Below are positions 14,401 through 20,276 of a stretch of 20,276 nt of DNA, piece by piece. Source of the stretch: Rhodobacter sp. (GTDB taxonomy: Bacteria > Pseudomonadota > Alphaproteobacteria > Rhodobacterales > Rhodobacteraceae); contig DPZQ01000143.1 in NCBI GenBank assembly GCA_003536295.1, positions 1,434 to 21,709 of the forward strand, written 5' to 3'. The notes beneath the pieces were generated by a model. The model was not told where the DNA came from. It did not search any database and saw only the letters and a program-made list of their open reading frames with translations. A program made the translations under genes and the position numbers. Each line of letters starts with the position of its first letter. The first letter of the stretch is position 1.

Positions 14401-16770
14401 TTAAGACTGCGGCCGAGTTTTCTTGGGGTCATAGTGCGCAAAGGGTACGATCGTAGCCTCAAGTCGCTTTTGCAGGCCGTCTAATTTACCCACTTCCATA
14501 TGTGTACCAGTGGCGCTATGGGCGACGTCTACACGTGCTAGGGCTATATTTTTCCCCAATAAAGGTGAGCGGATAGATGAAGTGACCACTCCGATTTGTG
14601 CGCGACCGACATGCAAACAATCGCCGTGATGTACTTCGATATTTGAATGGATGTCCAATCCGACAAATTTATGGGTAGGATTTTCCTTTTTGCGGATTAA
14701 TGCATCGCGTCCTATGAAGTCATCGGGCTTAGATTTGAGGGGTACAGTAAACCCAATACCCGCTTCAAATGGGTCTGTTTGATCCGAGAAGTCGTATCCT
14801 GCAAAAATCAGGCCGGCCTCAATGCGCACCATGTCCAAAGCATCAAGGCCCATAGGACGCAACCCCAAGTCGGCACCATGTTGCCAAACGGCGTCATAAA
14901 GGGTCCCGCCGTCTTTGGGATGACAAAACACTTCATATCCTAGTTCGCCCGTGTAGCCCGTACGTGAGAAAACAATAGGAACTCCTGTAGATCCGCCAAG
15001 TCGACCAATAGAAAAGCGAAACCAGCCCAATTCATCAACGCTCGGTTGATGAGGTGCCGTCCAAACCATGCGACGCATGATCTCGCGGCTGTTGGGGCCT
15101 TGGATGGCTAAATTATGCATTTGGTCAGTAGACCCACGTACTAGCACATTCAGATTGTTCTTTTCAGCTTGCTCACGTAACCAAATGCCCGAATACTCGT
15201 CCCCGCCGATCCAACGAAAATTATCGCGGCTTAAACGATAAACTGTGCCGTCATCAATCATCCCGCCATGTTCATAACACATAGCCGTATAAACAACCTG
15301 ACCTTGGCTAAGTTTTTTCATATCTCGAGTGACGCAATATTGCAGCAGAGCTTCTGCATCTGGCCCCGTAACCTCGAATTTACGAAGTGGTGAAAGATCA
15401 ATGACGACGGCCTTTTCGCGGCACGCCCAGTATTCTTCGATTTGCCCGCTTTCGCTATAGGCCTTTGGCAACCAATAGCCTTTATATTCTATAAATTGCC
15501 GCGTTTTTGCTTCTATTTTTTGATGAAACGCGGTTTCTTTGGTCATTTTTGGCTCCGAGTTGGGTGTTACGCGAAAGGCAATGGCCCGTTTGAAATCTTC
15601 ATGACTAGCATAAGTGCGTACATGGATGTCGGTTAAATGCCATCCATTGCCTGAAGACGTGTCATCAGGACAGGATGAGGACACGCATACAAGATCGGTC
15701 AGCGCGCGCATCAAAACATAATCTCCCGGCCTTGACCAAGATTCGTCAGACATTACAGAGGCGTCGGCGCCAATAAATGTATTATAAAAAAAGTTTGCTG
15801 CCATCCACCCTGGGCGTGGTTCTATAGAGTAAGACTTGAGTGCATAATTGAAGTTTTCCGAGCAATTGGCGTGGCCTGGATATCCAATGTCGTCATAATA
15901 TTTTGCTGTGCAAGCCATCATGAAAGCATCGTGGCGCCCTGAAGTATCTTGTATGACTTCAACTAAAGCGTCCCAATCTTGATCAAAGTATTTGGAGTGC
16001 ATCCCCGGCATAGGAAAGGAGTTGGCCATAAAGCTACGGGTTGTCGTCACGTCTAAAGGTCTCTCGATACCCTTGTCTAATTTATGAGCCGAAAAGCACT
16101 GAAAGTCTGTCATTTGGCGACCATCTACGTCGATGATTTGGATGTATTCGCCTTTTTTGACCAAGTAAGATTGCGCGGTCGATGAAGCTACCCTGATCTC
16201 TTGCAGGGGGTCCGCCAGAGGGTCGGGTAATGCATGATGGCCCATCATCAAAGGCTTTGCGCGATCAACCCACACGACAATGGGGGTGGCGCAGTTTTGT
16301 TTTTCAAAATCCATGCGCACACTTGGCGCGGCGATAAGCAAAAACCCTACTTCTTGGGACGTAAATTCTTGAAAGGCTTTTGCAGGACTAAGTGCATCAA
16401 ACATCCTAAGAGCGGTGACAACTTTTAATGTAGCGCCTTTTCGGCTAAGATTTTTTTCTACCCTCGAACGAAGCTGAGGATCTTCGAGCATCAAGGCCTT
16501 GATAGCTTCAGCTTTGCTGTTAGGAGGGTTTCCAAATAGGCTAGGCAAAACTTTGCCCTTCTGATCAAAGGCTATAACTTCGCAAACTTGGCCACCTTCT
16601 TCATTGATAAATTTGAATTTATCTCCTACCGATACGGTTAAAATAGCCACATCATTGCCAGCCACTTCGTGACGTTCTCGCCCGGAATGGCGGCGCAAGT
16701 CAAAAGGAAGAATAACCCTGCCAGCCGAAGGAGGGCCAGATATCACTTGTGGGTAGAGGCCTGAAGACAT
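14401..16770 (-). CDS. tdm: trimethylamine-N-oxide demethylase Tdm (DUF1989-GcvT fusion)
   Basis: A 789-residue enzyme that splits TMAO into dimethylamine and formaldehyde, which its folate domain can capture. Residues 1-185 form an extra N-terminal domain. DUF1989 follows (about 190-390): GEYIQIIDVDGRQMTDF, QDTSGRHD and GHANCSENFNYAL. Cys287, Cys303 and Cys367 have the 16 and 64 residue spacing that I recall for the zinc ligands of Methylocella silvestris TDM. Asp222 and His300 match the iron-site residues at the same offset. Residues 410-785 are an aminomethyltransferase/GcvT tetrahydrofolate domain (FSRTGYTGELGYEVF, GLRPMGLDALDMVRIEAGL). The architecture and length are those of Tdm, unlike glycine-cleavage T protein (about 370 residues) or DMSP demethylase. 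It is divergent from the EamA gene, sharing a 115-base upstream region. Confidence 0.92.
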   Translation of the reverse strand: MSSGLYPQVISGPPSAGRVILPFDLRRHSGRERHEVAGNDVAILTVSVGDKFKFINEEGGQVCEVIAFDQKGKVLPSLFGNPPNSKAEAIKALMLEDPQLRSRVEKNLSRKGATLKVVTALRMFDALSPAKAFQEFTSQEVGFLLIAAPSVRMDFEKQNCATPIVVWVDRAKPLMMGHHALPDPLADPLQEIRVASSTAQSYLVKKGEYIQIIDVDGRQMTDFQCFSAHKLDKGIERPLDVTTTRSFMANSFPMPGMHSKYFDQDWDALVEVIQDTSGRHDAFMMACTAKYYDDIGYPGHANCSENFNYALKSYSIEPRPGWMAANFFYNTFIGADASVMSDESWSRPGDYVLMRALTDLVCVSSSCPDDTSSGNGWHLTDIHVRTYASHEDFKRAIAFRVTPNSEPKMTKETAFHQKIEAKTRQFIEYKGYWLPKAYSESGQIEEYWACREKAVVIDLSPLRKFEVTGPDAEALLQYCVTRDMKKLSQGQVVYTAMCYEHGGMIDDGTVYRLSRDNFRWIGGDEYSGIWLREQAEKNNLNVLVRGSTDQMHNLAIQGPNSREIMRRMVWTAPHQPSVDELGWFRFSIGRLGGSTGVPIVFSRTGYTGELGYEVFCHPKDGGTLYDAVWQHGADLGLRPMGLDALDMVRIEAGLIFAGYDFSDQTDPFEAGIGFTVPLKSKPDDFIGRDALIRKKENPTHKFVGLDIHSNIEVHHGDCLHVGRAQIGVVTSSIRSPLLGKNIALARVDVAHSATGTHMEVGKLDGLQKRLEATIVPFAHYDPKKTRPQS

Positions 16771-16885
16771 GGATGCGCCTATTAATTAAGAATTATATTT
16801 TTATTAAAAGGAAAACTTGTTAACTAGAGGTAATATCATCAGAACTGTATCATAACAAGCCATTTCCTCAGAAAGCTTTTCACTC
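16771..16885. promoter_or_regulatory. divergent tdm/EamA control region with paired inverted motif
   Basis: This 115-base AT-rich gap must contain promoters for both tdm (minus) and the transporter gene (plus). It carries CTTGTTA at 16816-16822 and its inverted copy TAACAAG at 16853-16859, 37 bases apart start to start. The same TAACAAG occurs upstream of the XRE-cupin gene (14145-14151). The arrangement suggests operator sites for one regulator controlling both directions. I could not assign -35/-10 boxes with confidence. Confidence 0.45.
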
Positions 16886-17749
16886 ATGTTTTCACTATCA
16901 CTTGGAATTTTAGCAGCTTTAGCCTGGGGGCTTCATGATCTGACGGCGCGTATCATTGCAGCTAAAGCGCCTACCTTTGCAATTATGTTTGGCACCATTG
17001 GCGCAGGGTTTTTAATTTTAACACCGTTCGTTCTAATCTTCAGTGATTGGCACATGCCCTCTGGTAACGGCATATACTGGGCAATCGGCAGCGGGGTGGC
17101 CTATGTCATAGGGTGTTATGGGCTTTTTAGGGCTTTTAGTCTGGCCCCGACGTGGCTTGTCTCGCCTATCGCCTGTTCTTATCCATTGATTTCTCTTATA
17201 TTTTCATTTTGTGCGGGCAGGCCGGTTAGCCGTTTGGAATGGCTTTCCGCATGCGCAGTTATTGTGGGAATCTTAATCATAGGGCTTGCTCGAGAGAAAA
17301 AGTATAAAACAAATGCGGGGTTCATAACCAGAGAAACAATGATTAAAAGCACTTTTTGGGCTTTTGTTGGGTCCGTAGGTTTTGCCCTTACATTTTATTG
17401 TGGACAAAATGCAACCCAGACTAGCTCCGCGTTGCATATGCTATGGATAGGCCGTGCAACGTCTGTTTTGGTTATCTTCCTGATTTTGTTTTTGTCAGGC
17501 CAAGAGCTGAAGCCCAAAGGTGCTAAATGGCCTATTTTTCTTGCAATGGGAGCATTAGATGCGGCGGCCTTAAGCTCTGTTTTAGTAGCTGGGGTTCTTG
17601 AAAATGCTCAGTATGCCACCATTGCTTCGAGTATGTTTGGCGTTGTTACCATTTTGTTGGCTCACCACTTTTTGAAAGAGCTTCTTAAGCCAGGCCAATG
17701 GTTGGGCATTTTTATCGTATTTGCGGGCATTTCAATACTTGCTAGTTAA
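16886..17749 (+). CDS. EamA-family (DMT superfamily) transporter
   Basis: A 287-residue membrane protein with about ten hydrophobic spans in two EamA repeats (about residues 1-135 and 150-287). Each repeat ends in the usual pattern of a small-residue-rich helix (ACAVIVGILIIGLA; GIFIVFAGISILAS) preceded by a polar loop (RPVSRLEW; LKPGQW). These spans and the length fit drug/metabolite transporters that export or exchange small metabolites. No substrate can be read from sequence. It is the only plus-strand gene in the amine cluster and is divergent from tdm. A role in moving a methylated amine, a product such as an amino acid, or a toxic by-product is possible. Its TAA overlaps the stop of the convergent AraC-type regulator by 4 bases. 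Confidence 0.87.
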   Translation: MFSLSLGILAALAWGLHDLTARIIAAKAPTFAIMFGTIGAGFLILTPFVLIFSDWHMPSGNGIYWAIGSGVAYVIGCYGLFRAFSLAPTWLVSPIACSYPLISLIFSFCAGRPVSRLEWLSACAVIVGILIIGLAREKKYKTNAGFITRETMIKSTFWAFVGSVGFALTFYCGQNATQTSSALHMLWIGRATSVLVIFLILFLSGQELKPKGAKWPIFLAMGALDAAALSSVLVAGVLENAQYATIASSMFGVVTILLAHHFLKELLKPGQWLGIFIVFAGISILAS

Positions 17750-18750
17750 GAAACAGCTTGCCTGTTGACTGACATTTGCCTGAAAGTGCTCATGTTTTTG
17801 CGTTCTTCACGGGGTTTTAAACCAAATTCTTGTGCGTAATATTTGGTCATCAGACCAGATTTTTCAAAACCCGTAGAAACTGCTATTTCTGTCAAGCTGT
17901 CACTTGTGTGAAGAACCCTCTGGCGCACTTTTTCCAGTCTTAAATTTCGATAAAATCTTAGCGGACTGTGACCTGTTTCAAGTTTAAACATGCGTTCAAA
18001 GTGACGTTCCGAAAGCCCTACAATGGCTGCAGCGTCAGCTATGCGTATTGGATCTTCAATGTGCGATTCAAATAGAGAAATGGCGTCGCGTATGGCTTTT
18101 GGAAGGCTGTCCTTCGTGCTCGCAGTATGGCGAACGGGTACCTTTTGCGCGACACCACAATCACGAACAAGCGGGTGTTGAAACCAACAGGCTACCTCAG
18201 CCATAATGTCGTTGCCTAAATAGGTGGATATTTGAGAGAGCATAACGTCGAACACTGCTCCTGAACCTGAAGCAGTAATACGACGGTTTTCGAACATTAC
18301 TAAAGTATCTATGACAGTAATGTTTGGGAACTCAGACTTAAACGCCGCCTCGTAGCACCAATGCACTGACGACTGGTGTCCTTGCATTACACCTGAGCGG
18401 GCCAGGGGAAATACCCCTCCAGAAAACCCCCCAAGGGTAACCCCTACGCGATCAAGCCAGCGTAGCCGAGCATAGCCACTTTTTTGGTTTTCAAATTGTG
18501 CATTTGGCATTGAAAGGATGAAAATCGTTTCAATGTTTTTACAATTCTCCAGCGTGATGTCAGGACTGAATTGCACTCCAGCACTCGACATTATTGGTCC
18601 TTCACGCTCAGCGATGAGCTGCCAGTGGAAAACTTTCTTTCCTGAGATTTCATTCGCAGCTCGCAGTGGTTCAATTGCTGCACTCAAACATGCCATTGGA
18701 AAGTCTGGAAAGAGCAAAAAACCAAATGTGCCAGGTAGGCCCACAGTCAT
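17746..18750 (-). CDS. GlxA-family transcriptional regulator (DJ-1/PfpI plus AraC helix-turn-helix)
   Basis: A 334-residue regulator. Residues 7-190 form a DJ-1/PfpI-like (class I glutamine amidotransferase fold) domain. At the nucleophile elbow it reads GGFSGGVFPLA, with Ser where many relatives have Cys, so it is a ligand sensor rather than an enzyme. Residues 220-318 hold the double helix-turn-helix of AraC proteins (IADAAAIVGLSERHFERMFK; LTEIAVSTGFEKSGLMTKYY). Relatives such as GbdR and CdhR control glycine betaine, carnitine and related N-methyl compounds, which suits a dimethylamine or TMAO sensor. AGAGG lies nine bases before the ATG. It follows the N-demethylase gene by 17 bases and is likely in its operon. 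Ligand and targets are inferred. Confidence 0.88.
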   Translation of the reverse strand: MTVGLPGTFGFLLFPDFPMACLSAAIEPLRAANEISGKKVFHWQLIAEREGPIMSSAGVQFSPDITLENCKNIETIFILSMPNAQFENQKSGYARLRWLDRVGVTLGGFSGGVFPLARSGVMQGHQSSVHWCYEAAFKSEFPNITVIDTLVMFENRRITASGSGAVFDVMLSQISTYLGNDIMAEVACWFQHPLVRDCGVAQKVPVRHTASTKDSLPKAIRDAISLFESHIEDPIRIADAAAIVGLSERHFERMFKLETGHSPLRFYRNLRLEKVRQRVLHTSDSLTEIAVSTGFEKSGLMTKYYAQEFGLKPREERKNMSTFRQMSVNRQAVS

Positions 18751-18767
18751 AAAAGTTTGCCTCTCAT

Positions 18768-19826
18768 CTATTCATCGGGCCAGCAACCAGGTGAAGTAGG
18801 TGCGCCATCATCAAATTGTGCTAAATATTCAACCATAAGAGGGCGATTGCGCAAAAATCCTTTATAAGCGGCTAAATCTGGATGCAATTCCTTAATCACG
18901 CGATGCAATCGACGACCCCACTTGGGAACCGTTACTAGGTCTTCGAAGCGAACCAAATAACATCTTATTGAAAATGCGATCGCATTCGAGCGCGGGAGAC
19001 GAAATAAAGCTTGTACCTCAACCCGCAAATTCATGCGTTCTCCAACATTGCCCTTCTCAAGAGTGGCCCTCGTTGGCCCCCAAATTGGGTAGGTTTCTGG
19101 AGCTGTATCAAGCAAAGGATCAATCGTCATTGTCCAATTGTAGCGCCGTACTGGTGCACCAAGTCTCAAATTTAATAGATACTTTAGGGCTCGGTCAAAA
19201 ATACCTTTTTCATGTGCAAGAGGTACTGGAGCATGCCACTCCATGAAATTCATACCTATGTCGAAATCCAAGGACCAATCAGCCTGTGATGTAATCATAC
19301 CAGCATCCATCCACAGGTTGCCGTCTCGCTCGTCTTGAAGGCTGAAATCACCCTGTGTCTGGCGCGTGATATATTCCATAGGCCCATAGGGCAGCGTTGT
19401 TTCATCTAGGAAGGTGAATTTCTGATCAATTCCCATTGGGCGATTAATCCAGTGCCATTGATTGCCATCTTTTGTTAGCGAAAACCATTTGGGATAATCA
19501 CGGGCCTTTGATACCATGATGAGTTCTAGCAAGTCCCATCCAGCTAAGGTCATGTGGGGTAAAGATTGACATCTCAGTGGATCCTCGCTCAGCACCATCG
19601 CTCTGTCACGCATTTCAGATACATAATGCTCATCAACGTCGAATGCGAATTCAAACACTGAACCTTCGCGTCCCTTCGTGTGGGGTTCAAGATTGACGGC
19701 GTACATGTAGTCGTCGCGGTCGAACGGGAAGGGAAAGCGCTTTATTGCTTGAGGTGAGTTCTTATAGGTGAAATCCTCACGGAAGGTTTCATCAGAAAAA
19801 AAGCCATCTTTTATATTAATACCCAT
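18768..19826 (-). CDS. heme-dependent oxidative N-demethylase catalytic subunit (DUF3445), dimethylamine monooxygenase family
   Basis: A 352-residue protein of the DUF3445/HODM family, whose heme enzyme oxidatively removes a methyl group from dimethylamine, giving methylamine and formaldehyde. Family segments seen are FPFPFDRDDYMYAVNLEP (31-48), the Trp/His-rich core (WHWINRPMG, MNFMEWHAPVPL) and the conserved LRVEVQALFRLPRS followed by AIAFSIRCYL. There are no membrane spans or signal peptide. I chose the ATG at 19826 because AGGAA lies six bases upstream; the frame extends to 19880 but would overlap the reductase gene. The reductase stop is eight bases away, so the two are coupled. Together with tdm it completes TMAO to methylamine. 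Which dmm letter applies to this subunit I could not settle, so no symbol is given. Confidence 0.88.
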   Translation of the reverse strand: MGINIKDGFFSDETFREDFTYKNSPQAIKRFPFPFDRDDYMYAVNLEPHTKGREGSVFEFAFDVDEHYVSEMRDRAMVLSEDPLRCQSLPHMTLAGWDLLELIMVSKARDYPKWFSLTKDGNQWHWINRPMGIDQKFTFLDETTLPYGPMEYITRQTQGDFSLQDERDGNLWMDAGMITSQADWSLDFDIGMNFMEWHAPVPLAHEKGIFDRALKYLLNLRLGAPVRRYNWTMTIDPLLDTAPETYPIWGPTRATLEKGNVGERMNLRVEVQALFRLPRSNAIAFSIRCYLVRFEDLVTVPKWGRRLHRVIKELHPDLAAYKGFLRNRPLMVEYLAQFDDGAPTSPGCWPDE

Positions 19827-19834
19827 TTTTATTC

Positions 19835-20276
19835 CTATCTGTCCAAGACAAGCGACTTGCCACAAAAACGTGAAACACACGGCATGATAGTTCCAAATTC
19901 ATTATGTTCGTCTGGCTCAAACCAGTGGTCATTATGTTCAATTTCACCGTCACACGAAACAACATTGGTTATGCACTGCCCGCAAGCACCACCGCGGCAA
20001 AGATAAGGTGCGTCAACACCAGCGGCTTCTATGGCTTCGAGCAAAGATTGATTGGTGCTCACAGTGAATATCTTTTTAGAACGCGCCAATTCCACAACAA
20101 AGGGCTTACCTGTTGGTGGTGCGAGGAATTCCTCGTAGTGCACAGCTTGATCTGGCCAGCCGCATTGTTCCGCAGTTTGGCGCACCCATGAAATCATTGG
20201 CTTTGGACCGCAGACGTAAACATGAGTTCCAATCGCTTGACCTCGGAGTAGGTTCTCTAAATTAATTTTCTGATTT
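19835..20276 (-). CDS. ferredoxin-type oxidoreductase, N-demethylase reductase subunit (5' end outside window)
   Basis: Only the last 147 residues are in the window; the frame stays open to the edge, so the Met at 20197 is internal. The visible part has the end of a ferredoxin-NADP reductase domain (THVYVCGPKPMI, the Cys-Gly-Pro NAD(P)-site motif). A plant-type 2Fe-2S domain follows, with cysteines in PYLCRGGACGQC (C-x4-C-x2-C) and the fourth in IMPC. This order (reductase then C-terminal ferredoxin) is that of phthalate/vanillate demethylase reductases and of the HODM electron-transfer subunit. It would pass NAD(P)H electrons through flavin and the cluster to the heme of the next gene's product. 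A vanillate-type Rieske reductase is the alternative, but no Rieske oxygenase is nearby. Confidence 0.88.
   Translation of the reverse strand, partial: NQKINLENLLRGQAIGTHVYVCGPKPMISWVRQTAEQCGWPDQAVHYEEFLAPPTGKPFVVELARSKKIFTVSTNQSLLEAIEAAGVDAPYLCRGGACGQCITNVVSCDGEIEHNDHWFEPDEHNEFGTIMPCVSRFCGKSLVLDR

Noticed and set aside
14401..16770. Glycine cleavage T protein or DMSP demethylase (dmdA)
   Set aside because: The GcvT part is only the C-terminal half; the DUF1989 half with its Cys/His/Asp metal residues identifies Tdm.
19835..20276. Vanillate demethylase reductase (vanB)
   Set aside because: The fold is the same, but the coupled neighbour is a DUF3445 heme demethylase and no Rieske oxygenase is present.

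Overview
The window reads as the chromosome of a marine Roseobacter-group alphaproteobacterium (order Rhodobacterales). I base this on the gene content: tcuAB with a GntR-type regulator, and a TMAO/methylamine degradation cluster containing tdm, gmaS and mgsABC. It was identified by reading motifs; no database search was run. No rRNA, tRNA, CRISPR array, prophage or intact insertion sequence was seen.

Left part (1-6606) looks GC-richer and holds short core-metabolism units. The first is a plus-strand operon: the tail of a GntR/FCD regulator, then tcuA and tcuB (oxidation of tricarballylate to cis-aconitate), then an NAD-type beta-decarboxylating dehydrogenase. All joints overlap by 4-11 bases. 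A minus-strand metallo-beta-lactamase-fold hydrolase follows, then plus-strand trmL (tRNA wobble 2'-O-methyltransferase), then a minus-strand M29 aminopeptidase.

A 583-base gap (6607-7189) has no convincing gene. Its right end is a repeat-rich segment of nested inverted and direct repeats that resembles the end of an IS21-like element. The sequence becomes visibly more AT-rich to the right of it.

Right part (7190-20276) is a methylated-amine cluster, almost all on the minus strand and so read from high to low coordinates. It has four blocks. (i) A ferredoxin-type reductase (cut by the window edge), the catalytic subunit of a heme-dependent oxidative N-demethylase (the dimethylamine monooxygenase family) and a GlxA-family AraC regulator. 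(ii) tdm, the DUF1989-GcvT fusion trimethylamine-N-oxide demethylase, divergent from an EamA-type transporter gene. (iii) An XRE-cupin regulator, then amt with a coupled 72-residue membrane protein, closed by an intrinsic terminator. (iv) mgsA-mgsB-mgsC-gmaS.

Together these genes would convert TMAO to dimethylamine plus formaldehyde (Tdm), dimethylamine to methylamine plus formaldehyde (N-demethylase and reductase), methylamine plus glutamate to gamma-glutamylmethylamide (GmaS), and that product to N-methylglutamate (MgsABC). The last step, N-methylglutamate dehydrogenase (mgdABCD), is not in the window. Neither are tmm or a TMAO ABC importer. The less described parts are the divergent Amt with its small partner protein, the EamA transporter, the two regulators and several candidate operators.
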